Part shown: piece after piece, positions 24,774 through 34,624 of the stretch
Position numbering within the stretch: position 1 is the stretch's first letter
Layout: every line of letters begins with the position of its first letter
Assembly (NCBI GenBank): GCA_016868575.1
Contig: VGGL01000014.1
Location: 1-41,355 of the forward strand
Direction: 5' to 3'
From: Bacteroidota bacterium
Lineage (GTDB): Bacteria > Bacteroidota > Bacteroidia > Bacteroidales > FEN-979
Length of the DNA: 41,355 nt
Notes under the pieces: generated by a model
Told to the model about the DNA's origin: nothing
What the model saw: the letters and a program-made list of their open reading frames with translations, nothing else
Databases searched by the model: none
Made by a program: the position numbers and the translations under genes

Positions 24774-26249
24774 TTATCTGCTGTAATTGGGTGCTTCGCG
24801 GGTGATGGTAACATCGTGCGGATGGCTTTCCACCACGCCTGCATGTGTAATTTTGATGAATTTTGCTTTTTGCAGGGATGGAATATTGCTGCTGCCGGTA
24901 TATCCCATTCCTGCCCGTAAGCCACCGACCATCTGGAAGATGACCTCGGAGAGTGATCCTTTATAGGGTACCCGGCCAACAATACCTTCGGGGACCAGTT
25001 TCCCGGTGTCTTCTTCGCCATCCTGGAAATATCGATCCCTGGAGCCTTTCTGCATGGCCTCGATGGAACCCATGCCGCGGTAAGTCTTAAATTTTCTTCC
25101 TTCGAAGATGATCGTTTCGCCAGGTGATTCATCAACCCCGGCAAACAAGGAACCGATCATCACCGAATGTGCCCCGGCTGCAATGGCCTTGGCAATATCG
25201 CCTGTATATCTCACCCCGCCATCGGCGATGATGGGCGTTTCAGTACCCTTTAATGCCCGGCTGATATCATAGATGGCTGAGAGTTGAGGAATTCCAACGC
25301 CGGCAATCACCCGCGTAGTACAGATAGAACCCGGGCCAATTCCCACTTTCACGCCATTCGCGCCGGCTTTCACAAGCGCCCTGGCAGCCTCTCCCGTGGC
25401 GATATTTCCTGCAATCAGATCGAGTTCCGGGTAAGCGGCCTTCACTTTCCGGATGGTATCGATCACCCCTTTCGAATGCCCATGGGCTGTGTCAACAACA
25501 ATTGCGTCGACATTTTCCCTGACAAGGGCTTCCACCCGGCTCATTACGTCATGGGTAACGCCGACGCCTGCGGCGACACGAAGACGGCCCAGGCTATCCT
25601 TGCAGGCATTGGGTCTGGCTTTTATCTTGATGATGTCCTTATAAGTGATGAGGCCGATCAGTTTATTACTTTTATCAACAACGGGAAGTTTCTCAATTTT
25701 ATACTGTTGAAGTATATCTTCTGCCTTTTCAAAGTCGGTGAATTCGGTCACCGAAATCACTTTTTTGGTCATGATTTCCGCTACCGGCCGGTTGAGGGAA
25801 CGCTCAAAGCGGAGATCCCGGTTGGTGACAATTCCCACCAATTGGTTATCGCGGCCAACCACTGGAATTCCACCGATATTATTCTCTTTCATCAGGTTCA
25901 GGGCATCGCTCACCCTGGCTTCCTGATGAATGGTAACCGGGTCGAGGATCATCCCGTTTTCGGCCCGTTTTACCTTCTTGACTTCTATCGCTTGATCCGC
26001 AATTGACATGTTTTTGTGCAACACACCGATCCCTCCTTCCTGAGCCATGGCGATGGCCATGATCGATTCAGTGACGGTGTCCATGGCAGCAGAAACGATG
26101 GGGATATTGAGTTTGATATTCTTTGTTAGGAGCGTGGAAACGTCCACGTCCCTGGGCAGCAGATCAGAATAATCGGGCACCAGCAAGACATCATCGTATG
26201 TAAACCCTTCTCCCTGAAACTTTTCCGGATCAAGTTTCATAGTTTTCAA
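24774..26249 (-). CDS. guaB: Inosine-5'-monophosphate dehydrogenase
   Basis: This 491-residue enzyme oxidises IMP to XMP with NAD+, the committed step of GMP synthesis. The catalytic loop is GPGSICTTR with its active-site Cys, preceded by [11 protein letters not shown] and followed by [19 protein letters not shown] and the flap region. Two CBS domains are inserted at about residues 95-215 ([37 protein letters not shown]). Translation starts at ATG 26249 or the ATG three codons later (26240). A TACCTTTG promoter element lies only about ten bases upstream. The three parvulin genes and moxR follow on the same strand. Confidence 0.96.
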   Translation of the reverse strand: MKTMKLDPEKFQGEGFTYDDVLLVPDYSDLLPRDVDVSTLLTKNIKLNIPIVSAAMDTVTESIMAIAMAQEGGIGVLHKNMSIADQAIEVKKVKRAENGMILDPVTIHQEARVSDALNLMKENNIGGIPVVGRDNQLVGIVTNRDLRFERSLNRPVAEIMTKKVISVTEFTDFEKAEDILQQYKIEKLPVVDKSNKLIGLITYKDIIKIKARPNACKDSLGRLRVAAGVGVTHDVMSRVEALVRENVDAIVVDTAHGHSKGVIDTIRKVKAAYPELDLIAGNIATGEAARALVKAGANGVKVGIGPGSICTTRVIAGVGIPQLSAIYDISRALKGTETPIIADGGVRYTGDIAKAIAAGAHSVMIGSLFAGVDESPGETIIFEGRKFKTYRGMGSIEAMQKGSRDRYFQDGEEDTGKLVPEGIVGRVPYKGSLSEVIFQMVGGLRAGMGYTGSSNIPSLQKAKFIKITHAGVVESHPHDVTITREAPNYSR

Positions 26250-26259
26250 AATTGATGCG

Positions 26260-26267
26260 CAAAGGTA
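26260..26267 (-). promoter_or_regulatory. Promoter -7 element of guaB
   Basis: Minus-strand TACCTTTG matches TAnnTTTG exactly. It ends about ten bases before ATG 26249, so the mRNA leader would be only a few bases long, or translation starts at the in-frame ATG 26240. A -33 element is not evident. Confidence 0.5.
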
Positions 26268-26283
26268 CGAAAAACGGTTGAAA

Positions 26284-27474
26284 TTACCGAATGAGGGTTA
26301 TGGTTCCACGGTTGGTAACTTTCGCCTTTTTCCCATCTTCATAATAGATCACCCAGGCATACACGCCGGCGGGGCAGGCTTTACCATTGTGTTGTCCATC
26401 CCAGGCCTGATCGATCTGATGGGTCTGGAAGACGGACTCTCCCCATCGGTTATATATCTCCAGGTTGAACCGGGTGATGTTTTCCGGAGGCAACCCAAGT
26501 ATCCTGAAATAGTCGTTCAATCCATCTCCATTAGGGGTAAAGGCGTTAGGGATAAAGGGGATCACCAGGATGCGTACGGTATCCTGATAGACCAACGAGC
26601 CACAAAGTTCCACCTCCGCCACATAGTCGCCGGTGAAATCCGGAGCAACCATGATCTCCGGTTGATTACCAATGGGCTCTCCCTCTGCGTACCAGGTAAA
26701 CATGATCTTATCCCCTCCCACAACATCCTCCGGATGGAATGGAATGGTGATGATCCGGAAGCTGTCGTTGCTTACCGGGAGGTATCTCCAGCTTTCCCTT
26801 TCAGCGTTCCAGGAGGTGGCATTGCGTCCGGGGACAGCGAAACCGGTGAATCCATTGGCATTCTGTAAGCCCTGGGTGGCTCTATTTCCCAGCCATTCAT
26901 CGCATGCCGGTTTCATGATCAGATGGTTTTCAATAACATTGGTGGATTCGTGCAAGACGATCTGAAAAGTGACAAATGTCGTCAGGCATTGGTACATCGG
27001 CATCTGGCACCAATAGACAACCAGACGACGAGCAGGAGGTTCGCCCAGGGTGACATAAAAGATAAACGGACTTCCAAATTGCTCCGGGTTATAATCCTGA
27101 AAAGGTCCCAGTATGCAGTTTTTGGGGTTGAAGTCGGCGTTATTCGGTATGGGAAAAGCATCACGTGTTCCCTTGGCGTTGGCATTTGGGCTAAAGCTAA
27201 TGAATCCGTTGGCGCCGATGAAGAACTCGTCATATATATTGCCAAAATAGGTGAAGTCAAATCCAATGGGCAATGGACCGGCAATCCCATCGTCCGACAG
27301 GTCAATACCTATTCCAGGAGTACCATATTGCATCGACAGGGTAACCGGTACGCCCGGGTTGATGGTGTCATTCCCCGTCACAACAAGTTGTGCAAGGATA
27401 GGAAGCGGGTTCCACCAGGTAAAGAAAGCCAGGCAAATCCATAATCCGATACTTACAACTTTCGGTGTTCCCAT
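26284..27474 (-). CDS. Secreted protein with gliding-motility-associated (CHU_C) C-terminal domain
   Basis: This 396-residue protein has a signal peptide (start [21 protein letters not shown]). A long beta-rich central part follows ([27 protein letters not shown] resembles adhesin-type domains). The C-terminal 85 residues ([50 protein letters not shown]) are a clear CHU_C/gliding-motility C-terminal domain, the sorting signal used by the type IX secretion system in Bacteroidota. It is likely secreted or attached to the cell surface. ATG 27474 is preferred to a TTG three codons upstream. A TAAGTTTG box at 27481-27488 ends just before the ATG. Confidence 0.88.
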   Translation of the reverse strand: MGTPKVVSIGLWICLAFFTWWNPLPILAQLVVTGNDTINPGVPVTLSMQYGTPGIGIDLSDDGIAGPLPIGFDFTYFGNIYDEFFIGANGFISFSPNANAKGTRDAFPIPNNADFNPKNCILGPFQDYNPEQFGSPFIFYVTLGEPPARRLVVYWCQMPMYQCLTTFVTFQIVLHESTNVIENHLIMKPACDEWLGNRATQGLQNANGFTGFAVPGRNATSWNAERESWRYLPVSNDSFRIITIPFHPEDVVGGDKIMFTWYAEGEPIGNQPEIMVAPDFTGDYVAEVELCGSLVYQDTVRILVIPFIPNAFTPNGDGLNDYFRILGLPPENITRFNLEIYNRWGESVFQTHQIDQAWDGQHNGKACPAGVYAWVIYYEDGKKAKVTNRGTITLIR

Positions 27475-27531
27475 GCACCACAAACTTACGAAGGATTATC
27501 CAATGGGATTCCCTGCGATCTAAATAAATTG

Positions 27532-27539
27532 TAACTTTG
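27532..27539 (+). promoter_or_regulatory. Promoter -7 element of glyA
   Basis: TAACTTTG matches TAnnTTTG exactly and ends 47 bases before the glyA ATG. The -33 region shows no clear TTTG. A start site near 27545 would give a leader of about 40 bases. Confidence 0.5.
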
Positions 27540-27586
27540 CATATCTCTTTATTTCTTGATGATAACGAACTTTTAAATTAAAAAAT

Positions 27587-28867
27587 ATGAACAGGGATAC
27601 TGAACTTTTCAAAATCATTGACGCAGAAATTGCCCGCCAGACGAATGGCATTGAACTTATCGCATCCGAAAATTTTGTCAGCCGGCAAGTGCTGGAAGCC
27701 ATGGGCTCGGTGCTGACCAATAAATATGCTGAAGGTTATCCTGGTAAAAGGTATTACGGCGGTTGTCAGCATGTGGATCAATCGGAACAGCTTGCCATCG
27801 ACCGTGCCAAACAACTTTTTGGTGCAGAATGGGCCAATGTTCAGCCCCATTCCGGTGCTCAGGCCAACATGGCTGTATTACTGGCCATACTGAAACCCGG
27901 GGATAAATTCATGGGACTCGACCTGTCGCATGGGGGACACCTGTCGCACGGATCGCCTGTAAACTCCAGCGGTATCCTGTACAAACCGGTGGCCTATACG
28001 GTTGATCAAGAGACCGGAACGATCAATTACGACAAGATGGAAGAGGTAGCCATGCGGGAGAACCCCAAGCTGATCATTGCAGGCGCCAGCGCATACTCCC
28101 GTGACTGGGACTATGTCCGTATGCGGGCTATTGCCGATAAGATCGGCGCTGTGTTGATGGCTGATATTGCCCATCCGGCCGGGTTGATCGCCAAAGGATT
28201 GCTGAACAATCCCCTGCCTCATTGCCATGTTGTGACCACAACCACCCACAAAACCCTTCGCGGGCCTCGCGGTGGTATGATCCTGATCGGCAAGGATTTC
28301 CCAAATCCGCTGGGCATCAAAACACCCAAAGGCGAGATCAAAATGATGAGCGCTGTGCTTGATTCTGCCTTGTTTCCAGGCATCCAGGGCGGGCCGTTGG
28401 AACATGTCATCGCCGCCAAAGCCGTATCTTTCTTCGAAGCCCTCTCCCCTGCTTACCAGGATTATGTGATCCAGGTTAAAAAGAATGCCGCCGTCATGGC
28501 GAAATCCTTTGTCGAAAAAGGATATCATGTGATTTCCGGTGGTACCGACAACCACCTGATGCTGATCGATCTAAGGAAGAAGTTCTCTGAAATCACCGGC
28601 AAACAGGTGGAAAACACCCTGGTGAAGGCCGATATCACGGTAAACAAAAACATGGTTCCTTTTGATTCCCGCTCTCCCTTCATGACCTCCGGCTTACGGG
28701 TCGGAACACCTGCCATAACGACCAGGGGATTGAAGGAAGAACACATGCCCGGGATCGTTGAAATGATCGATGAGGTAATCTCCAATATTGAAAATGAAGG
28801 GGTCATTGAATCGGTGAAACAACGCGTACATCAAATGATGGCCGGCTTCCCGCTTTTTGCCTATTAA
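27587..28867 (+). CDS. glyA: Serine hydroxymethyltransferase
   Basis: This 426-residue PLP enzyme interconverts serine and glycine while loading a one-carbon unit onto tetrahydrofolate. The cofactor lysine lies in [15 protein letters not shown], and other family blocks are [38 protein letters not shown] and the substrate-binding [13 protein letters not shown]. Length is typical. It is the first gene of a plus-strand unit: the SixA-like gene begins seven bases after its stop, with a possible upstream start overlapping glyA that is not needed. Confidence 0.97.
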   Translation: MNRDTELFKIIDAEIARQTNGIELIASENFVSRQVLEAMGSVLTNKYAEGYPGKRYYGGCQHVDQSEQLAIDRAKQLFGAEWANVQPHSGAQANMAVLLAILKPGDKFMGLDLSHGGHLSHGSPVNSSGILYKPVAYTVDQETGTINYDKMEEVAMRENPKLIIAGASAYSRDWDYVRMRAIADKIGAVLMADIAHPAGLIAKGLLNNPLPHCHVVTTTTHKTLRGPRGGMILIGKDFPNPLGIKTPKGEIKMMSAVLDSALFPGIQGGPLEHVIAAKAVSFFEALSPAYQDYVIQVKKNAAVMAKSFVEKGYHVISGGTDNHLMLIDLRKKFSEITGKQVENTLVKADITVNKNMVPFDSRSPFMTSGLRVGTPAITTRGLKEEHMPGIVEMIDEVISNIENEGVIESVKQRVHQMMAGFPLFAY

Positions 28868-28874
28868 CGTAGAG

Positions 28875-29369
28875 ATGAAAGAGCTTTTCCTGGTCCGGCA
28901 TGCCAAATCATCATGGGAAGATGTTGCGAATTCTGATTTCGAGCGACCATTACTCGAGAAAGGAATCAAGCGGATGCGGAAAGTGATCGATGTCCTTTTG
29001 GAAAAACAAGTGAAGATCGACCTGCTGATCACCAGTCCGGCAAAAAGGACCTATGAAACATCCCTCATCATTGCGAATCAGTTTGGCATTACCGAAGATG
29101 AGATCAGGCAGGAAAAGATGCTCTATGAAGGATCGGTGGCCGATTACGAAGATCTGTTCTATGATCTGTCCGATCACATCAACACCCTGATGATCGTTGG
29201 GCATAACCCATCCATCACCATGTTTGCCAATCGTTTTTTGGAAAGAAAAATTGACTACCTGCCCACCGCCGGTGTTGTTGGAATTACCTTCAAAACCGAT
29301 CAATGGGAATCTGTTTTTTCATCCCCTTCTGAAATCAGCCTGATTATCATCCCCAAACAATTGAAATAG
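28875..29369 (+). CDS. SixA-like histidine phosphatase
   Basis: This is a 164-residue cytoplasmic protein of the histidine phosphatase (phosphoglycerate mutase-like) superfamily. The phosphorylated His is in LVRHAKSSWED near the N-terminus, a second conserved His in IVGHNPSITMF (about 112-122), and a conserved Arg in SPAKRTYET. Length and motifs fit the SixA group of short phosphohistidine phosphatases, though its substrate cannot be told from sequence. ATG 28875 is preferred; an upstream TTG would overlap glyA. It is three bases ahead of the divIC-like gene. Confidence 0.88.
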   Translation: MKELFLVRHAKSSWEDVANSDFERPLLEKGIKRMRKVIDVLLEKQVKIDLLITSPAKRTYETSLIIANQFGITEDEIRQEKMLYEGSVADYEDLFYDLSDHINTLMIVGHNPSITMFANRFLERKIDYLPTAGVVGITFKTDQWESVFSSPSEISLIIIPKQLK

Positions 29370-29372
29370 ATT

Positions 29373-29675
29373 ATGAACTTCCGGTCGATACTCCGCTTTC
29401 TCCTAAACAGATACACGCTTGCAACCCTGATATTCCTGGTGTTGATCATTTTTCTGGATCGCGACAGCCTCCTGAACAGGCTGAAACTCCATCGGGAACT
29501 GAAAGGGGTGGAACAGGAAAAACAATTCCTCGAGGACGAGATCGCTAAAGACAAACAATCAATTCATCTGCTTTCCACCGATTCTGTAGAGCAGGAACGG
29601 TATGCACGGGAAGTACACCGGATGAAGAAAGATTCAGAAGACATCTACCTGATCGTCCGCAAGAAAAAGCAATGA
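29373..29675 (+). CDS. DivIC/FtsB-like septum formation protein
   Basis: This is a 100-residue single-pass membrane protein: a short cytoplasmic tail, one transmembrane segment at about residues 14-29 (TLATLIFLVLIIFLD), then a coiled coil (RLKLHRELKGVEQEKQFLEDEIAKDKQ) and a short end with the conserved pattern QERYAREVHRMKKDSEDIYLI. This is the FtsB/DivIC architecture, a division-complex protein that partners FtsL/FtsQ. It is last in the glyA unit and ends three bases before the end of convergent priA, leaving no room for a separate terminator. Confidence 0.85.
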   Translation: MNFRSILRFLLNRYTLATLIFLVLIIFLDRDSLLNRLKLHRELKGVEQEKQFLEDEIAKDKQSIHLLSTDSVEQERYAREVHRMKKDSEDIYLIVRKKKQ

Positions 29676-29678
29676 CCG

Positions 29679-32171
29679 CTATTGAGGGTCGACATCAATA
29701 TCCAGGAGGATATGCTTTTTGCTGTTTTCTTTCAGGAACTGCCTGATGGATTCCTGGATTTTCTTTTTTACGGTGACCATCGCGCTATCTCTCTCCATCT
29801 TGATGAGGATATGCCGGATGTAATAATCCCTGATCCTTGAAATAACCGGATATTCCGGACCCAGCACATGTTTTCCCAGATAACTGCGTAATTCCTTTGC
29901 AAGCAGGCTGGATCCCTGTTCAAGGATCTTTGGATCCTTGTGGCGAAGCCGAAGCCGGATCAACCTGTAATAGGGCGGGTAGAGGTATTTTCTGCGATCT
30001 TCCAGCTGATGTTTGAAAAAATCGTGATAATCACCGGAAAGAAATGTTTTGATCACCGGATGGTTGACCTTGAAGGTCTGGATGATGAACATACCTTCGC
30101 CGGCCATTCTTCCCGATCTTCCGGAAACCTGTATCAACAACTGAAAGGCTCGTTCCCATGAACGGAAGTCGGGGAAACTCAGCATATTATCCGCATTGAG
30201 GATGGCTGTAAGGCTCACTTTGGAAAAATTCAGCCCTTTGATGATCATCTGGGTACCAATCAGGACATCTGTTTTTCCTTCGTCGAACTCATCAATGATC
30301 TTGTGATAGGCCTGCTTGCTTCTGGCGATATCGAGGTCCAACCGGCGGATGATCGTCCCAGGCATCAGCAAGGCAAGATCCTCTTCGATCTTCTCGGTCC
30401 CGAACCCGATCATCTTCAGGTCAGGGCTTCCACATTCAGGACAAACAGGTGGGGCCGGCTCTGCATAACCGCAGTAATGACATCGCAATTCATTGAATTT
30501 CTTATGGTAGATCAGGGTGACATCACAATGCTTACACTCCGGGATCCACTTGCAGGAGGAACACTGTATGCGAATGGCAAAACCCCGGCGGTTTTGGAAC
30601 AGCAAAGCCTGGAATCCCTTTTTCACGGCGTCATTGAGTTGCTCCAGCAAGACCGAGGAAAAGTGAATCTGCATCTTTCCCTGTCGCAATTCATCGGCAA
30701 TATCGATCATCACCACACGTGGAGTGATGAAATTCCCGTATCGTTCCGTGAGTTCTACCAGTCCAAAGCGGCCGGATTTGGCGTTGTAATAAGATTCGAA
30801 AGAAGGTGACGCGGAGCCCAGCAAGACTTTGGCCGCATAGAGCCTGGCCAGGTAGATCACCGCATCCCTGGCCTGGAAACGGGGATTCGACTGATATTGC
30901 TTGTAGGCATGGTCATGTTCATCATCCACGATGATCAGCGAGGGTATCGAAAAAGGGAGCAGGATGGCCGACCGGGAACCCAGGATCAGTTGCCCTTTCC
31001 CTTTTTTTACCGGTTTCCAGGATAAGATGCGATCCCATGATTCTTTCTTGCCGGCTGGCTGCATCCGGCTGTAAAAGGTAACCATCTGATCTCCAAAATA
31101 AGCTGCATATTCCTCCAGTACCCTGCGGGTGATAGAGACTTCGGGCAGCAGAACGAGTACTTGTTCTCCACGTGACAAGGCCTCGTGGATCAGGTGGAAA
31201 TAGACCATTGTTTTTCCTGAAGCGGTAACTCCAAAAAGCAGCACGATGTCTTTCTCCAAAAACTCCTCGTTGATCTCATCGATTGCTTTCTGTTGAGGCT
31301 CAGAAAACAGGATTTGCTGCAGGTTCCGGGATGGTGCAGGGAGCTTTTCCCGGTCAACTGTTTGTTCCTCCAGTGAAAAAATTCCCTTTTTAACAAGCTG
31401 TTGAATGGCGGCATGCGTCACATCAGGACGGGAAAGCAGCTCTTTTCTGCTCATGATAACCTCCCTGAGGGGAGTATTGCCGGCATACCGAAGGAAGTGC
31501 ATAAACACCCGGAACTGGCTTCGGGCTTTTTTTTCCAGCACATCAAATAGATTCCTGAGTTGATCATCGTTTTCCGCCAGGGTACCGGTCAACCGGATGA
31601 ATGTTTCCTTGTGCGGTTTGTATTTTTCTGTGACTTCCTCTTCCGGTAGGATCACACGGCGATCGATCAACCCCCTGATAAAGGGAAGCACATCTGCAAT
31701 CCCAAGCAGGTGGGAGGCTTCCTGTAAACTCACGGAGGGTTTGTTCATCAGGGCATGGAAGAGGGCTTCTTCCCGTTCATCAAATGACTCCGCAACCGGG
31801 TTGATCAGGGGATTCAACGCCAACCTTGTTTCGCTGGTCAGTTTCATGGCTCCCGGTAAGGCGGTATCCATGACCTCTCCCAGGCTACAGAGATAATATG
31901 TTGAAATCCACTCCCAGAAGCGGAGCTGGGTTTCTGTTACAACAGGCTGGTCGTCAATTACCGAATGAATATATTTCGGAACGATGGAATCCGGGGCTTT
32001 TTCATGGATGTGCATGACAAGTCCGGTATAGATCTTCTTTTTCCCAAAAGGGACGATCACTCTGCAGCCCCTGTGAATCCTGTTGTTTAGCTCATACGGC
32101 ACCCGGTAGGTGAAAAGGGCATCCACCGGCAGGGGGAGCAGAACATCGGCAAAGAAGGTCAGGCGTTCCAA
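29679..32171 (-). CDS. priA: Primosomal protein N' (PriA replication-restart helicase)
   Basis: This is an 830-residue 3'-to-5' helicase that reloads the replisome at stalled forks. An N-terminal DNA-binding domain (about 1-180) is followed by Walker A GVTASGKT (314-321), GSRSAILLPF and the helicase C-terminal domain. The zinc-binding insert has its eight cysteines in four CxxC pairs within CSSCKWIPECKHC, CHYCG and CPECG. The Walker B box reads DDEH (416-419) where PriA proteins normally have DEEH, so the catalytic Glu is replaced by Asp. The gene begins 18 bases after pfkA and is likely co-transcribed with it. Confidence 0.95.
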   Translation of the reverse strand: MERLTFFADVLLPLPVDALFTYRVPYELNNRIHRGCRVIVPFGKKKIYTGLVMHIHEKAPDSIVPKYIHSVIDDQPVVTETQLRFWEWISTYYLCSLGEVMDTALPGAMKLTSETRLALNPLINPVAESFDEREEALFHALMNKPSVSLQEASHLLGIADVLPFIRGLIDRRVILPEEEVTEKYKPHKETFIRLTGTLAENDDQLRNLFDVLEKKARSQFRVFMHFLRYAGNTPLREVIMSRKELLSRPDVTHAAIQQLVKKGIFSLEEQTVDREKLPAPSRNLQQILFSEPQQKAIDEINEEFLEKDIVLLFGVTASGKTMVYFHLIHEALSRGEQVLVLLPEVSITRRVLEEYAAYFGDQMVTFYSRMQPAGKKESWDRILSWKPVKKGKGQLILGSRSAILLPFSIPSLIIVDDEHDHAYKQYQSNPRFQARDAVIYLARLYAAKVLLGSASPSFESYYNAKSGRFGLVELTERYGNFITPRVVMIDIADELRQGKMQIHFSSVLLEQLNDAVKKGFQALLFQNRRGFAIRIQCSSCKWIPECKHCDVTLIYHKKFNELRCHYCGYAEPAPPVCPECGSPDLKMIGFGTEKIEEDLALLMPGTIIRRLDLDIARSKQAYHKIIDEFDEGKTDVLIGTQMIIKGLNFSKVSLTAILNADNMLSFPDFRSWERAFQLLIQVSGRSGRMAGEGMFIIQTFKVNHPVIKTFLSGDYHDFFKHQLEDRRKYLYPPYYRLIRLRLRHKDPKILEQGSSLLAKELRSYLGKHVLGPEYPVISRIRDYYIRHILIKMERDSAMVTVKKKIQESIRQFLKENSKKHILLDIDVDPQ

Positions 32172-32189
32172 GGCTTTTGCGTTAGGAGG

Positions 32190-33176
32190 TTAAATAGCCA
32201 GGATGCGGGCGATCTCGAGCAGGTTCCGGTTGATGTTCTTTTTTCCGGATACTGCTTGATGAAAAGGAGTCATGACAACCTCCTCGCGGACCATCCCGAG
32301 CATGACACCCTGTGCTCCGTTGAGCAGTGCATAAACCGCTTCATAACCCAGGGTGCCGGCCAATACCCGGTCGACGGCGGAGGGGGCGCCTCCCCGCTGG
32401 ATATGCCCCAGGATAGAAACACGGGTATCGTAATGGGGAGCCACTTTTCTCAGCTTTCCGGCGATCTCTTCAGCTCCACCCTCTTCGTCTCCTTCAGCAA
32501 CGATGATGATGCCGGAGGACTTGCTTTGCCGCCAGTCATGATCCAGAAGTCGTGAGATGTTCTCAATATATGTTGGCGTTTCCGGAACCAGGATGAACTC
32601 TGCTCCTGCTGCCAGGCCACTTTGCAGAGCGATAAAGCCGGTATCCCTTCCCATCACCTCGATAAAAAACAGGCGATCACAGGAAGTGGCGGTATCTCTT
32701 ATTTTATCTACAGCATCCAGAATGGTATTGAGTGCGGTATCGAACCCAATCGTTCGGTCTGTTCCAAACAAGTCATTATCAATGGTTCCCGGCAGGCCAA
32801 CGATGGGGAAGTCATAGTCATTGATAAAATCAATTGCACCACGAAACGTTCCGTTCCCGCCGATCACCACCAGGGCATCAATGCCTTGTTCCAATAAAGC
32901 TGCATAGGCTTTCTGTCTTCCTTCAGGTTTTCGGAAAGCCTCGCTCCTGGCTGTCTTTAGAATTGTGCCTCCCCGATGAATGATGTTGGACACCGATTGG
33001 GGCCCCAGGGAAATGAAGTCCTTGTTGATGAGCCCGTCGTATCCTCTGATAATCCCTGAAATTTCGAGATTTTCGAAAATGGCGGTCCTGACAACTGCGC
33101 GGATGGCGGCATTCATCCCGGGAGAATCCCCGCCTGAAGTCAGCAGACCGATGTGTCTGATTTTCTTAACATTCAT
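32190..33176 (-). CDS. pfkA: ATP-dependent 6-phosphofructokinase
   Basis: This is a 328-residue glycolytic kinase that converts fructose 6-phosphate and ATP to fructose 1,6-bisphosphate. The nucleotide site is TSGGDSPGMNAAIRAVVR, the catalytic block is PGTIDND (129-135), and EVMGRDTGFIAL binds the sugar phosphate. A glycine at the position equivalent to E. coli Gly104 and PGTIDND in place of PKTIDND point to ATP rather than pyrophosphate. The Mg2+-binding motif usually written GGDGS reads GGNGT here, with Asn108 in place of Asp. A near-consensus TAACTTCG promoter box lies at 33206-33213 (minus). Confidence 0.93.
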   Translation of the reverse strand: MNVKKIRHIGLLTSGGDSPGMNAAIRAVVRTAIFENLEISGIIRGYDGLINKDFISLGPQSVSNIIHRGGTILKTARSEAFRKPEGRQKAYAALLEQGIDALVVIGGNGTFRGAIDFINDYDFPIVGLPGTIDNDLFGTDRTIGFDTALNTILDAVDKIRDTATSCDRLFFIEVMGRDTGFIALQSGLAAGAEFILVPETPTYIENISRLLDHDWRQSKSSGIIIVAEGDEEGGAEEIAGKLRKVAPHYDTRVSILGHIQRGGAPSAVDRVLAGTLGYEAVYALLNGAQGVMLGMVREEVVMTPFHQAVSGKKNINRNLLEIARILAI

Positions 33177-33205
33177 AATTAAAGTCAGGTTGTGCTTTAA
33201 GCATA

Positions 33206-33213
33206 CGAAGTTA
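33206..33213 (-). promoter_or_regulatory. Candidate promoter -7 element of pfkA
   Basis: Minus-strand TAACTTCG differs by one base from TAnnTTTG and lies about 30 bases upstream of the pfkA ATG. The -33 region is T-rich but has no exact TTTG at the normal distance. Confidence 0.35.
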
Positions 33214-33251
33214 CGAAGAGAATGAAAACGGCCTGACCCTGGTGGGGAGAA

Positions 33252-34415
33252 TTATTCCATCTCTACCTGCTTTTTACGCTTTTTACTTCCCTGGTACAGG
33301 TCAAACCTGGAAAACCTGCATTCAATGGGGCCGTTGAAAAGGGTGATCTTTCTGGAGGGGTGAAGACCGATCATTTTATCGGCTTGTTTATAGGGACTGA
33401 TGATCCATGTTTCGTATCCCTGGAATTTACTTTTCAGGTCATCTCCCATTTTTCTGAAAAATGCCTGAATATCCGCTACCGGCAGCCGTTGATCATAGGG
33501 GGGATTCAGGATCAATAATCCCGGTTTGGCCGGTGGTTGAAGATCGTGAAAATTACGCTGATCGAGGATTATTTCAGCGAAAAAACCTGCAGATTGAAGG
33601 TTTCTTTCGGCCTGTGAGATGGCTTTAGCTGAAATATCGAATCCCCTTATCAGGTCCCCGGGGAGCGTTTGAATATGATTGTTTGCTTCCATTCTGACCT
33701 TATCCCATAATCCCCGGTCGAAATCACTCCAGTTCATGAAGGCATAATCATTTCTGAAAAATCCTGCCGGTGTATTGGTTGCGATCAGGGCAGCTTCTGT
33801 CAGGATGGTTCCGCTGCCACACATCGGGTCAATCAGCGGTTTTTGCTGATCCCATCCGGTGAGGAGGATCATGCCGGCCGCCAGGCATTCATTCAATGGC
33901 GCTTCACCGCTTCTTCTCCGGTATCCCCGTTTATGCAGGGATTCCCCGGAACTATCCAGCGACACCGTGCACCGGTTCTTCCGGATGTGAACATCGATGG
34001 GAAAGTTGGGATTCTCTGTGGCCACAGAAGGGCGCACACCGGTGGTTTCCCTGAACCGGTCGACAATGGCATCCTTGGCCAGATGGGAAACAAAAAGGGA
34101 ATGTGAAAAAATGCTGTCGTGGATATTTGATGCTATCGAAAAGGTCTGCGAAGCAGAAAAATGATTTTCCCAATGAATATTTTTGATGCGGAGATAAAAA
34201 TCCTCCTGATCCCTGAAAGTAAAGGTACGCAACGGCTTCAATATCCTGAGCGCTGTGCGGCACAGATAGTTGGCCTTATACAGACTTTCTTGTGTGCCTG
34301 AGAAAGCCACAGATCGCCCTCCCGGAACAATGTCGCTTACCTGAATGGCCTTCAATTCTGTAGCCAGAATCTCTTCCAGTCCGGCAAGCGTTTTCGCAAT
34401 GTATGATTTCAACAT
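33252..34415 (-). CDS. THUMP-domain class I RNA guanine-N2 methyltransferase
   Basis: This is a 387-residue cytoplasmic enzyme resembling the N-terminal half of RlmL (YcbY) and YpsC-like proteins, which methylate guanine N2 in 23S rRNA. A THUMP RNA-binding domain covers about residues 45-160 (FYLRIKNIHWENHFSASQTFSI; THUMP end near VHIRKNRCTVSLDSSG). The methyltransferase part has DPMCGSGTILTEAA (SAM binding) and the catalytic LLILNPPYDQRL. The very C-terminus is basic (SKKRKKQVEME). ATG 34415 gives the conserved start. The exact target base is inferred from the family, not shown. Confidence 0.88.
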   Translation of the reverse strand: MLKSYIAKTLAGLEEILATELKAIQVSDIVPGGRSVAFSGTQESLYKANYLCRTALRILKPLRTFTFRDQEDFYLRIKNIHWENHFSASQTFSIASNIHDSIFSHSLFVSHLAKDAIVDRFRETTGVRPSVATENPNFPIDVHIRKNRCTVSLDSSGESLHKRGYRRRSGEAPLNECLAAGMILLTGWDQQKPLIDPMCGSGTILTEAALIATNTPAGFFRNDYAFMNWSDFDRGLWDKVRMEANNHIQTLPGDLIRGFDISAKAISQAERNLQSAGFFAEIILDQRNFHDLQPPAKPGLLILNPPYDQRLPVADIQAFFRKMGDDLKSKFQGYETWIISPYKQADKMIGLHPSRKITLFNGPIECRFSRFDLYQGSKKRKKQVEME

Positions 34416-34624
34416 CCTTATAAAAGCTAAATCAATACGGATTGATCATCACATCAATAGATATCGGCTTTCATTATTCATATGATGGTATCCAATCAAT
34501 GATCCTGCGAAGATATGGATTGTAAAGAACTCCGAAAAGTTGTTCACTTACTCCGGCATGATTCCATTCATCTCTTTTATTGTTTATTTGTACATTCGTA
34601 TCCGTTAAAAAAAACCGATTTGTG

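Noticed and set aside
25284-26006. A 240-codon plus-strand frame inside guaB
   Set aside because: guaB has all catalytic motifs on the other strand; the frame is a by-product of its codon use.
27481-27488. TAAGTTTG as the promoter of the CHU_C-domain gene
   Set aside because: It matches the -7 consensus, but ends seven bases before the ATG, which would leave almost no leader, and no -33 element is present; noted in the gene entry only.
27878-28555. A 225-codon minus-strand frame inside glyA
   Set aside because: glyA is unambiguous with all motifs; the antisense frame has no recognisable features.
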